A DNA stretch of 64,000 bases from Sympetrum striolatum (Eukaryota; Arthropoda; Insecta; Odonata; Libellulidae): assembly GCA_947579665.1 (NCBI GenBank), contig OX388351.1, forward strand, positions 56,800,939-56,864,938, written 5' to 3'. Shown here piece by piece: positions 36,960 to 49,138 of the stretch; within the stretch, counting starts at the first letter, position 1; the number at the start of each line of letters is the position of its first letter. The position numbers were made by a program, and so were the translations under genes. The notes below the pieces were generated by a model. It did not search any database. It saw nothing but the letters and a program-made list of their open reading frames with translations, and was not told where the DNA came from.

Positions 36960-37960
36960 CAGCAACTTGTACGTGTGGCTATTGGCCCTCTCTTAGTCCC
37001 TTCCGAGGGGAAGGGGCTCTCTCAGGTTCTCCGGAGGTAAGGCCGGTGTTTCTGCAGAGGAAGAGATGGCAACCGATCCACTCCCAACAAGAACCAGCGA
37101 AATAAAGTTTCGATTGCGGACGCGTAGACACGCGTGAGGAACGAGAATTCCTCAGAAAAAGAGTAATCATAAGGCGGCGATCTGAGCGTTTAAGGGAAAT
37201 GGGGTGAAGAAGGGAGGGCCTTATTAAGGAGGGGAAAAGGTGGCAGAGGCTGTGGAAGGGGGTGCAGAATGCAAATGAGGGGCAGGAGGAGAGTAATAAA
37301 AATGGAGAGGGAGCGTAGCTGAAGGGTTCTTTGCCTTAATGAAAGAACTTGCAAGCCTCTCCTTGCAAAGTTATCTTCCTTGCCACCCCCGCTGCGAGCA
37401 GGATAAGGGGTTAAGGTAGGCGAGTCCCTATCGTCAACTTGCAGCTCCCACTACTTGGAATATTTATCCATATATTAACTATTTTTAAGGTCGTCTGCCA
37501 AGAGGGGGAGACTTTTATGCAGCGGAAAAAGGTTAGGGAGCTCCTTAAGGTCTTAAGGGAAGGGATTTGAGGGGGAGGGTTTGGAAGGGGGGGGCTTGGA
37601 GGGGGCTGGGGGAGTCGAGAGCATGGGGAAAGTGAGCGTGCGCTCAAGAGAATCTTCTTTTTCCCTTAATGCTCCCTCACAAAGACAACGGCACTCATCC
37701 GGAACGCGATTTGCTTCCTTATCTCGCGACGTAACGTTTAAACTATTTGCTCCCCCGTTTACAAGTGCCGCAAACATATTTTCTAAGCGAAATCATGGCT
37801 CCTCCTTAACGAAGTACAAATTTCCAGCTGCAGATAACGGCCCCAAGTTATTTCGCCGGAGTTAATATTCCTCTGCGGATTTTCCCGAACCGAAATCAAA
37901 TATCATTTCCATTTGCGCTCCTATTGGTGCATCTTCCTTGTAAGCGTAAAATATGGGTGG
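36960..37960. other. GC-rich island with G-rich tracts
   Basis: The longest GC-raised stretch of the window. It includes a G-quadruplex-like run at 37571-37612, purine-rich blocks and CpGs (acgcgtagacacgcg). Overlapping frames of 60-95 codons on both strands are artefacts of composition. No domain, start context or splice-bounded exon is convincing. Confidence 0.4.
37571..37612 (+). other. G-quadruplex-like tract
   Basis: Runs of 5, 3, 8, 5 and 5 guanines are separated by loops of 1-7 bases on the plus strand (gggggagggtttggaagggg and onward). This meets the usual four-run rule for G-quadruplex formation. Confidence 0.8.
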
Positions 37961-39849
37961 TGATGAAGTATTTGTTTAATGGACCGAGCTATGATGATCC
38001 GGGCTGCGCTAAACGAACTAGAGAAAATTTGGTACGCAACCTGCTTCTTAATGAAATTTGACCACATACAAAGTATCAAGTTGAACTTATAAGTGCGCCT
38101 TGAATGTTATTACAAATTACCAACTTATTTGAAGAGGGTCTTTATTGAGTTTGTGAATTAATTTTGAGCTAAAGTCACAGATTCACTACATATGAAGGTT
38201 AATGAAGGAATGATGTAATTAGTCTCCGAGTAGAATTATCTGAACCAAATTTAGTTTAGAATTCTTGCGGAAATTCTTTCGTTGAATGGAAAACTCATTA
38301 CTTGACCTATATCTACACATTTTTTTGTGAAAAATTTCGCACTAAGTTCACTGAATTGATTTATCACTTTGGAATAATTTCTTTTCAATTATCTGCTATT
38401 AGGATTCCATTTGCCAATTCAATGTGAATATTTGATTTCTATTAATGCATCGTATACATTCATGACATTTAAATCATCGGAATCGATGCTTCAAGGTAAA
38501 CAAAAGGTAAAAAAAAACTTTCCTTAATTGTTAACAATTTATTATTATAATATATTTCATATAATGTCATCCCAATGAGCAAATATCTACTATTTGAAAA
38601 ATGTATCAATTAGCTATATAAATATTTTAAATAAAAGTTCATGAATAAATACAATTTTTAAAATCCAGTATTATGACAAAATTAAAAATATTCTTCTCTA
38701 TGAGAAAATTCTAATATGGCAAAGTCTTATTTAATAATTATACGAAATATTTACAACCTTTAATGGGGAGGATAGGGAAAACTCAAAGATAAGTTAGTTA
38801 TAGTTCTCTTAATACAGCGCTTCATACAATATCTGCTTATTCAATGTTGATCTGTAACTCGGAGGCAAATGACTTGCACTGGAGCCTTTGCATATTGCTA
38901 ATTAATGGACTGAAGAGAGAGAAAACCATGGTAAACTCAGTACAGCAATGAAATTCGTGATATAATCTTTGTCTTAATTTATCCGAGACAAAGTTTCGAC
39001 AGTATATTTGCGGAAGCCTTGACCACTCATTTTCTAACTTTCAGTGCATTACAATAGCACGAGCATTGACATATTTCCTTCCTAGCTTTTTAGAAACTTC
39101 TTTTCAACCTTGAAAAAATTAGTTTGGAATCATTTTTCGACCATTTTATATCCTATATTCTAATATTGGAGCAGTATGTATATAATAAAGCACTGTATAT
39201 GCATATAGTTTAACTTTTTACTATAATAAACCATAGCAGTAATAGGTCGTATGTCTAAATTGTTTACACTAAAACTATTATGAATTTTAGAAGACCTTTT
39301 ATCATTTATAAGAAGAGAGCCATGAAAGAAATGTTACTTTTTAAGTAATATCATAGGGTTGATATTTCACTACATTGATTGATAAAAACATTTCTTGATT
39401 AATACCAAATAAAAACCAGATGGTAGCACGCGAGGAATGACTAAATATCACATTTATAAAAACAGAGCGACCCACGAGCGAACTTTTTTTAGATTTTAGG
39501 ATGATTTCAAGCAATTTAAATATTTGAGGTCATCGATTACTCAAAATATAAATACTATGATCCTTTAAACGAGAAAGTCGATTATTAAATTTCATAAACC
39601 CTACTTCAATGATCATTAGCTGAAATGTTACAAAACTTGAATTTTCTCAATACGCATTTTTACAGCGTCTTCATCTTATCTTAAAGAAATTATTTATAAT
39701 ATTGTAAATCTTCGAATTTCTAGCAACCAAACTAGAGCATGATGCAGAAAACTTCGCTGATAAGAATTCAATTCGATATTGGAGAACAATTAAGTCTTTA
39801 TAAGAATGAATATAAGAATAAATTGAATTAATCTTGATCACATTACAAG

Positions 39850-39935
39850 GAAGCCTCCCGGATAGATGAAGATCCCGGGTTCGATTCCCGGCCCTGTCCG
39901 ACTTTTTTCAAGTCCGTTTTTCCTTGGAAATTTTT
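39850..39935 (+). mobile_element. tRNA-SINE fragment
   Basis: It contains ccggatagatgaagatcccg, the B box ggttcgattcccggccctg and the body start tttttcaagtccgtttttcc. It matches the minus-strand SINE at 27175-27370. The A-box part is lost, so this copy is 5' truncated. Confidence 0.7.
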
Positions 39936-40289
39936 CGGGTGCACGCCCTTACGTGAAAAGTCACATCAACCCTTTCCTTTTAAATATATAATGCTCTCCG
40001 TTATATTACTCAGTAATGTTTCTCTGCTATTAATTTAGTCTTACTAAAGATATTCAAGTAACATCTATTTAGATTATCAGGAGAGCGATGGCATTTATGT
40101 TCCCAGAAATAATTCGATTTAAAATTGATATTAAGGATTAATAAAATCTATAACTCAATATGTTTATCTGCAACCTCATTGCACCTAGTTATGTTTATAC
40201 GCTATTACTTTAGTCAAGCTTATTTTAAGCACGAAATATTAATTTAAAATATTATTAAAGTATTGATGACTGAGTGAACACCGAATAAG

Positions 40290-40960
40290 CAATCCGCTTT
40301 TCTTCAGGGCCGTACGACGTCTTCTCATTAAGGGAGATAACGCGCATTAAACTTGCCCATGGTATCGCAGATTCAAGCGTTCCCATTTCATAATTCTACA
40401 TGCACCATAAGAAATGATTCATGGCTAGAGAAATTTATCGGGAAACTGCGTGCGTGGCCGAAACTTAAACTTTCGGGGGTTCTTGAGGTCGAAGCGGACA
40501 AAAAAGCGATCTTTTGCTAAGAGCGGAATTTCGTGAATAACGACCCTTGTTACGCTATACTAGAAGAAAGTGCAAAAAAGGAGTGGGCAGAGAGCAAAAA
40601 GTAATATGAATAAGACATTCATCAGAGCCACTAAAGAAGCTGGGGAATAAAAAAGGAGACTCTGAAGTAACGCCACCATCTTTGAGCTTCCTGCAAGCGC
40701 TTGACGAGGGGCTATTATTGTTTCGAGCCAGCTTTTTTATTTATCGCCTCGTTTCAGTAACTCTTATTATTAATTTTAGCGCCCTCTCGGGGTAGGCGCT
40801 GTAAGGAGTATGGGGAGTCTGTAGGAGGGCAATAAATCCAGCCTTAAAGGGAAGGAGTGTCTATTGAGGGAATTTGCGCTGAAAAGAGACGACTACCGTA
40901 TTAATTCCTGAAGTGACCGCCAACGACTCGGCAACTGCGAGGCTTACTCTATATTAATTA
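40290..40960. other. GC-raised island
   Basis: CpG-containing, moderately GC-rich DNA (ggccgtacgacgtcttctc, gcgccctctcggggtaggcg) with no open frame above about 60 codons. Candidate non-coding regulatory DNA. Confidence 0.3.
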
Positions 40961-43900
40961 CTCCTTTTACCTAGGATATCTAGTGCTGCACTTGAGATAG
41001 CCTTTTATATGCATAACGTGCGCTGATAGTCGTCATTGTGCAAGTATTGACAGAATTAAAATCAGCGATGTTCTTTGGTGATTCTGTGTACCTCACTACT
41101 ATGAAGTTACAAGAATTTATCAATCTCGTGTTTACTTAGTATGTTATGACAACTGACATTTTTATATAATCTGCATTAATATATTATTTTGTTTATTGGT
41201 GATGTGTAAATATAACATCGTTGAATTTAAGCAACTATTGGACGAGGTGGGCATTTTTCTTTTGATTTTGTAAGTTTTTATGCTTCACATAAATGTTTTA
41301 ATCTATCAACATAACAAACTGCTATCCTTTTAATCAATTCAGTTGAGATTTGATTGAATTTTACATTAATCTATTGTTATTAGGGATTCGTTTTAGCAAT
41401 TGATATTTTTCGTTTAAGTTTACCTCATAACTGGTTTATCTAAGAAGGAATTTTAGGAGGCTTTAATATTCATCTGATTAATATTGCATTTCTTTTACAA
41501 GAAAATGAAATACAATTTTGCTGGGCATTATTATAATGTATTCAAATATGTGTTCTATTAAATATTGTTTTTCTTTTACCGCTAAGAATAAGTTTCCATA
41601 ATTATTTTATACAGCCCTATCCATGATTGTTGCAAACATTTATTTTTTGAAATGCAGAAACATTTTCTATTTTTGCTCAACAAATATGTTCACTAAATTA
41701 CCTCTTCACATCTAATATAATAGCTATTACAATTTATGTGATAGAACTGGAGAAAAGTTCCTAGATGGAAAAGTTGTCTACTCAAATCGACCTTTAGTGA
41801 ATTAGTGACATACAAAGTTATGATTTCTCAAAGTTGATATTTTGCTTTTTTATAGAAATCTAATGAAGATCACTATCCACCTCAAATACTTAATTCATCG
41901 ATAGATTACTTTTTAGTAATTAAATTAAGCTTATCTATATTTCCAATCTAATATTTTTTATTATTATTTTTATTTAATAATTTATTACATTAACTTTCTT
42001 TCGAGAAAAAAAAATATCATGAAACATACCCAAAATGGAATGCAGTTGTTCTGAATTTTACACGTATTTGGTAGGGATAATATTGAAATGGATATGCAAA
42101 TTCCACAAAAACCTTTTAATTGCACAATAGTGTGTAATAGTGAAACCTTATTGAGGAATTTGTATAGATATTCCAATATGATCACGATTACAGAATTCCA
42201 CCAAATCAAGGCTACTTCAATTGAATCTATATTTGGTAGAATCAATCTCTGTGAATATATCATTCCATATTTTGGCTGTAATGAGCTAAGGCAACGAATT
42301 AAATCAACGTCTAATCAAACAATCAATACTTACGTAAATTATATCCTTTCTGAACATGCAATAGCATAGTTTATTCAGATTTGTTTTTTAAAATGCTTCT
42401 TGGAGAGAGAAATAATTTATAAAATTATTTAGGTTGAGAGGATTCCCATTAGGTTTACCCGATCAACGTTAATAAGGTATATTGTTTTGAAAATTATTTA
42501 ATAATTAATATTTATGATGATATGGCAGTATTGATTCCAAATCCAAGAGGATGGGAGCTAATAGGAGAAATCAAGAATGTTCTACTCGGTAGATTTAATA
42601 TCCATTTCATCTAAAATCTTGATAAGGAGGTAATTTTATCTAAATTTGTGACTTTTTATAAATATACATACATTCATTCATACATGATATCCATATTGCG
42701 TAATTGGGACCAAGAATCCCGCATCTTTCATTTAACCCTTGTATAACTAATAAAAAGTCAAAAAAGGACAAAACCAAAAAAGTGCAGATTATTTCATGAA
42801 AAATGTGGAAAAAGAAGAGAAACATGGAAATTAAGAATTGTGTTGTGGAGCAAATAATTGAAAATTTTCGTTTTGATTAGAAAAATTCCCCTTCTGCAAA
42901 GAGAAGGGGGTTTGAAAAACCTGAGAAATATATGACAAATGGGTGGTTCAAAATGTTCATAAACTTTTGATTGTAATTCATTAAATTATAGAAAATATTT
43001 CATATATATTTCATCATGACGGTAATGAAACTAACGATTACACCTTTTCTAAGAATTCAGCAATTTTCCCCAAGATATGAATCAGTAAATAACGACTAAA
43101 CAGAAAGCAGCAGGAATATCGTCGAAAAGAGATACGTGTATCGTCAAAATGTAATTCGTTGAATTATGGACGGGGCGAAATTGAATTCGAATCAAAGTAA
43201 GAAACTGCGGGAATATATTTTCCGAGATTTTCCTTTCCCTTCCTCTTTCAATCCCCCGTCCTCATTATAATTCAATTGATGTACCTTTTCCATCTTCTTC
43301 CAGAATCTCATGTTCTGTTCGTATACTTCTCAGTGGCTTCTTTTATCGTTGGATGTTAGCATATAGACTTGAAGGGTAAGATCCACCGTACGAGCTAGGA
43401 AATCATTTTCAATGCTGCTCCAGACAACAATTGCTCCTCCGTCCTGACCTATCTTTCTGCCCGAGCGATTTCACAGGGGTTCGTTTCATTCTCCATCCCA
43501 AGGTGACTTCAAATTCTGCTTGTCTTTCCTCGTCTCTGATTTGATGCAAAATAACCTCCCGTTGATTTTTGGGGATATAGGATGCCGCTGTAAAATCCCT
43601 GCTTTTCAACAAGTTATATATTTAGCAAAGAAGAGTTAGCATTAAAAAGATTGTTTCATTTGGAAGGCAAGTTTTTCAAAACAATAGAAATATCTGCTCC
43701 AATCTCAATACCCAACTTTACTAATCCATTCATTTATTGAGCTGGAATGTCTAAAGTGGGCAGGCAAAATAAAAATAAAAACGCAATTAAAAAAAATGTA
43801 TTTCAGATCCAGTAAATGATTTCGTATTAGTTGGGAAGATATACTGAAGATGAAGCAGTAAATTCTTTGCGAGTTTTTTTTTATTTGAAATTCTAAGGAT

Positions 43901-44689
43901 GTACGACCTCTAGGATCATACATCAGTAGAATTACTCAAACAGTCACTCCTATATATCGAGGAATATAAATATAAATATATTATGTTATACCCTAAACAT
44001 AATTAAAAAATATATATGAAAATATTTTAAATGTTTAAAAGAGAGTTTTAGCTTAACCTATTACCTGAATAGTATTCTCGTCGTTTTACTTAACATGGAA
44101 AAAACTTGAACTTTATTTTCAGTTGGCATTAGTTAAGCGTTTGAAATATGAAAATGGGTAGTAGTAGTAGTATAAGGTTAACGCCTCAACCCTTAGGTTA
44201 TTTGCGCCAGTATGAAAATGAACTACACCTTTTCCACATCCTGCAAAAATAGCTATCTCTGAGGTACCATAATCACTTACATTAATGAATTTTAGATATG
44301 ATTTATTTCAGTTTCTTAAAATATTCGGAACCATACCCTGACGGAAGAAATAATAAATACTACCTACGAGATATTCTTTTCTAACTATCGGACTCTCTCT
44401 TCTAACTATCGGAATTAAGGTGACATTCCAATTTATTTCGGTGACACAAAAAATAAATGCTTCATTTCCTCAGAGGATTATGAGTTCCAAGATATTTATT
44501 TCCCACTAAATTCCAACTAATTTACGATAAAAATACTTGGAGATATTTTAAATTCCTCTCTCATTTTTCCTCTGAACATAAAAGAGCATGATGATACTTT
44601 TAATAGCAGCTTCCAGCAGGTAGATGGGAATCTAATACTTCCCTCATTCCTAATTATTTCAAATTAAAAGATGAACTTCCGGTCGGGAG

Positions 44690-45425
44690 AATATCTCAGA
44701 GAAGAACAGCCAATCAGGAGCCATAAGACAAACGATTTCCGGATACATGCATCAAGTCATGCCCGAATTAGCGCCGGAACGAAAAGTATTTCTGGGAGCG
44801 GAATACCCTTAATATCAAGCGCTGCGTGCGGCGAGCATCATCGCTAAATTCCAGGAACGAATAACACTAACCGCTTTCTCGTACTCCGCGTAAAGCGAAA
44901 AACGTCTTCGAGTGTAAACAAGGAGAATTATATAAGAAAGAGTAATAAAAAAGGGGATTCCCTCGCAGGAAACGACAAGAAAAACAGGATGTCTTCGTAT
45001 AAAAAAAGAGGCCGACACCGGAAAAGTTTGGTCCCCAGCCTTTCTTCTTTTTTCACATTCGCATTTTGCTCTCTTAAAAAGAGCGAACGTAGTGCGAGGG
45101 GAAGAAAAAAGGCAGATATTTAGCAGAGGGCGGCGGAAAAGGAAAGAATTCTCCGCTAGACTCTTTCTTTGCCCTTTTCGGACCCATCGCGGAGTAGCTG
45201 TGCGAGAATGTGGGTTAATTGCTATTCCAGCGGACGGAGGGAAAAAAATATGGAATTCGAAAAAAGCGGAGTCCCCGAGCTCCATGGCAACAGGGAGGAG
45301 TGAACCGTATAACAGGTAAAGACGGTACTGAATTAAAACGAGTCGGCGGAAAGGAATGTATCCGTGCAAGACGGAGGAAGATGTAAGGGGTGGGGTGTAG
45401 GTGGGGAGGTGGAATGGGGATGGTG
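44690..45425. other. GC-rich island carrying a 184-codon chance frame
   Basis: The longest open frame of the window (184 codons, minus strand, 45369-44815) lies here. Its translation is a mix of hydrophobic and basic stretches with no domain, the opposite strand is open over much of it too, and no splice sites or signal peptide support it. I read it as composition-driven. A G-rich tract follows at 45387-45419. Confidence 0.4.
45387..45419 (+). other. G-quadruplex-like tract
   Basis: Four GGGG runs with loops of 1, 7 and 9 bases on the plus strand, at the edge of the 44.7-45.4 kb GC island. Confidence 0.65.
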
Positions 45426-47139
45426 TCTAAGTAGTAGGCTTACCTATAAAATGGAACAATAGTAGATAATACAAAGATACTGAGAATATTACAATATTTG
45501 GTTGAGACGAAATTTTTATCTGATAGAATTAACCTACTCGTCGTTCAAATCTCAAAAGGCGATATTTGCAGAAAAAATATTCCAAAGAGCCTTAAAATGA
45601 AATTAAGTTGGATTGGATCGTCTTCAACCGAAAAGGCAGGGTGCTCAATCAAATATTTATTTATAAAATATAATAACTTTACAGTTAATAATTGACCAAT
45701 TAACAATGTATCGCCTTTATATCATCAACTACCTCTGCACTGTTGTTTTCATAACTATTGTAAAGATAATTCGATTAATTTTTTTCAATTTTCATCTATC
45801 CATGGATTTCCCTTGTGTTTTGATAAACAATCGAAAGTCCCGCAGATTTTGCAAAGTGCATATATTGGAGGCAATTTTCAGCAGGGTGTTAGATTTAAGA
45901 ATAAGCGTATTCATTTAAACCACCCACCAACATAGACAATTATAATAATTGTAAAGGACAGCAGGATTTAGGGTTTAATAAATTTGATAGCATTTGTAGA
46001 ACATTGTCATTGTGAATTGCGAGAAAAATTAACAAATATGTCATCAATTAAGTTTTATATTAGTTAGAGTTTTTCATAAGTTAATGCTATTTTCTTATTA
46101 TTAATTGCACATGTACGATACCTTTACGTTATGAAATTAGTTGGCTAACATTTACAGAATGGCTCTTGTTTCTTTATATGGAATAACTTTATTGGAAAAA
46201 ACGGGCTAATAAGGAAACAACCGAAAAAATGCTGGTGATGATAGCAAAAGGAATGGTCGTTATTGAAAAATTGTTGCGGATCATGGGAATTGACTAAGAT
46301 ATAGCTTTAATATAGAAAACAATCGAAGGTAGGTTGCTAGCGAAACGATGGAAGAGATAACAAGGAAAAAATCTGCCGAACGATATGCCGGGTGAGGATG
46401 GCTATCAAGAAGCAAAGGGAAGGACAGTGAGTGGGAAAATTTAGGGCATATGAACCAATCCCCAAAATGTGAAGGTAAGAGACTCATGTTGTAGTATTGG
46501 CTTAAATACAACAAAATAAAAAGAAATAATACAAAAAGTACCAGTTCGTAGATACACAAAAAAGTTCAGGAAATTAAAGGAAAACGAATAACATAAAAAT
46601 TAAGTGGCTGCTCACTTACAAACTCATAAACATATCCATTAATTGCTCATAATTTTCACGATATTAATACATTCCCTACTAAAAGTTCTTTCTTTTTATG
46701 TTTTATGGACCCATGTGGTAAGATTAAATAATAATTTAAAACCACTATTCATTAGTGAACTCCTAGAGAAATCTGGTCTTTGCTTCTCTATTCTTAAGTT
46801 AAAAATTTGCCTTGTAGCATAATAATGGTGGTAGTAAGTCATTGTCATATCTTTATATCGATAACTAGGCTCTCTTTTGTTCAAAATTTCCTGTACTTGT
46901 TCAAAGACAAGCAGAGAAATTCTTTCTTCCACTAAACATCCACTAAAGAGCATTCAACATGGATTTAGTTGGAGTAGGCCTTCCACGCTGTAAAATTGCT
47001 CCTTGCTCTATTTTGCACATTTTGACATTTTTTATTGTATATCTCATATCATACTCCTATCCTTATGTTCATACGTGGAGTTACCACATGGGGTGTCGTA
47101 TAGTTGCAACATACTGTCAAAATCGGATAAATAACACCG

Positions 47140-47830
47140 AGACACACCGTCATGGAAGCTCAAGATGAATGTCGCCATAGACGGAGGACGGGGGAGAGTA
47201 AAAGTAGACGAAGAGGAGTCGAGGCCAAATAAAAAAATGGAAAACCAGGAAAAAAAGAGCACCCTTCCCTCCGAGTTGAGTTTCAGAAAGAGATTGAGAG
47301 ATGGCTGCACTATCGACGGTACATTCTGAGGCGCCGCATTACTCCGCCCCCGCGCGGAAGGAAATGGAAGCGGGAGGGCGAGGCAGTAATGATTCACGGC
47401 CGTGGAGTGAGGGTGTTATGACCCTCTAGCAGACAGATTTAGTGCCCCCGGAGGTTGTGGGACGTGACCTGGGGGGCGGCGGGCCCCGGCGGGGGTGGGG
47501 CCCCCTTAGCGCGGGCGCGGGGAACCACAGGGGACAGCCACATCATAGCCACCTTTTCATCTCGTGGGAAGGCGTGACTATTGGGGAGTCGTGACAAGAA
47601 AAGTAGGGAGCAGATACGAAAGGCGGTGGAAACTTTTCGCAGAAGGGTTAAAACCCAATATCCGCGGAATTCCACCTCCGACGAAAGAATGCTCGAGAGA
47701 CTTATCGTTTTTCAATGCTCGCGAGAGTGGAAAGTTGGCTCATTTTATTCTTACACAATTTTTAAATATCCCGAGATACCTGCTAATTTACCGATGAATC
47801 CACCTCTTTGGAGAAGACAGGTAAAGAGCC
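47140..47830. promoter_or_regulatory. Most GC/CpG-rich island; possible promoter or first exon
   Basis: GC peaks at 47320-47560, with gcgcgggcgcgggg, gccccggcgggg and cccgcgcggaagg. The density of GC and CpG is unlike anything else in the window. A short minus-strand frame begins MMWLSPVVPRARAKG and runs into a proline/alanine-rich GC tract; a weak GT follows its CAG. It is not a convincing signal peptide. The position on the 5' side of the Ig exons fits a promoter or 5' UTR exon, but this rests on composition alone. Confidence 0.3.
47471..47500 (+). other. G-quadruplex-like tract in the GC island
   Basis: Runs of 6, 3, 5 and 4 guanines within 30 bases (ggggggcggcgggccccggc, then gggggtgggg), overlapping a GGGCCCC palindrome. 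Confidence 0.7.
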
Positions 47831-48127
47831 ATATTGACGCTCCGTCACTCTAATTTGTTTTCTGTGCATTTTTCGAGTTATTCTAGCACCATGTCTACTT
47901 AAAACAATGATGTTAGAAAACTTTTACCTCGATTTATAGTATAATAAGTTGAAAATCACATCAATCTTGAAACAAGCAAGTCTACGATGTTAAGTTAGTA
48001 ATTGAGGGATTTGAATTGACCACAGCCTGTTTTTGATTCTAATAAGTCACAGAGTTATTTTTATTTTCTATTATTTTATTATTTATTTTCTATAATTTTA
48101 TTTATTTTCTATTATTTTATTATTAAT

Positions 48128-48996
48128 TTTTTCCCTATACGTAGTATAGAGAAAATATTGTATTCGCAAAAAAAATCTACCTCCAGATTTCAACGGAAAT
48201 AGATTTTTTGGGGCCCATAGCTTCATTTTCGCTATTTTCCCGAACATGTCAGGCTGTGTCTGTGTGTGTCTGTGTGTGTGTCTGTCTGTGATTAAAAAGT
48301 TTGTGGGAGCTCTATCTTAAAAAGTCATTATCCGATCATTTTCAAAATTCATATTTAGTATTTTCCTAACAATGCCAAGAGTTGATTTGTTTTTGATGAA
48401 TATAGCTTAACCGGAAGTTCCGGTTCAACTGGAACAAAATTTTGTTTCTTAAATATCTCTGTCAAAATAAAATATTTGTATATACAATTACCTAGTACAG
48501 TTATAGATAATTTACATTACTAGAATTTTTTTTGAAAGATTTTTTCATAACACTGATTTTTTAGGAGTTATTCTTGAATAATGGTTAACCGGACGTTGTT
48601 GTTAATCCGGAAATGGAAGTTTTTCTTACATATCTCTGTAAAAATGCAATGTAGGTATATAAAATTACATACAAAAGTTATTGATAATGTATATTACTAC
48701 AACTTTTGTATGAAACATTTTTTTCGTAACACTGATTGTTTAGGAATTATTAGTGAATACTCGCTAACCGTAAGTTGCATTTTATCAAAAAATTGTAGTT
48801 TTTCTTAAATTTCTCTGACAGAATGTGATGCATATATATACTATTTGTACAAAAGTTATAGATAATGTACATTATTATAATTTTTGTTTGAATCGTTTTT
48901 CTGCAACACTCATTGCTTTGGAGTTATTTATATATTACCGGCATAGTCTTCTGTTTTCAATAAATATGGAAAAAGTCATGTGTTGGTCACATCAGA
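48128..48996 (-). mobile_element. Helitron/INE-like non-autonomous element, copy 3 (inverted)
   Basis: On the minus strand it starts TCTGATGTG at 48996 and ends in the ctctatactacgtataggg hairpin near 48128. Between them are about three diverged tandem units (roughly 130-180 bp), then the CAGACA microsatellite (about 48250-48290) and the common 3' block. It is more diverged than copies 1 and 2; the final GAGAAAGT is altered to gaaaaaat. Confidence 0.72.
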
Positions 48997-49092
48997 TTGT
49001 TTTATTTATTTACTATTATTTTATTATACTGTCTTAGGAGAAGTCTCTCAATCCCCCTCACAGTAATATTTAGGTATTAAGTTAAGGAAATC

Positions 49093-49138
49093 ATTGTATT
49101 ATTAAATTGTATTAAATTGTATTAAATTAAACGTTGTA
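49093..49138. repeat. 10-bp AT-rich minisatellite
   Basis: About four units of ttgtattaaa in tandem. Confidence 0.85.

Noticed and set aside
42088..42369. 93-codon plus-strand frame in AT-rich DNA
   Set aside because: Looks protein-like in places, but the opposite strand is equally open, and no splice context or family is recognisable.
44815..45369. Longest open frame of the window (184 codons, minus strand)
   Set aside because: No domain, opposite strand also open, and it lies within a GC-raised island where stops are rare. No splice or signal-peptide support.
46200..46500. Possible further LINE tail (ends near ttagggcatatgaacc)
   Set aside because: Resembles the sequence after the LINE tail at 63918, but no reading frame with LINE motifs could be followed, so it was not listed.
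48581..49037. Small frames resembling each other (VIDNV-YYNFC)
   Set aside because: They are translations of the internal tandem units of the INE-like element, not genes. The same applies to 19595-19780 and 35319-35561.
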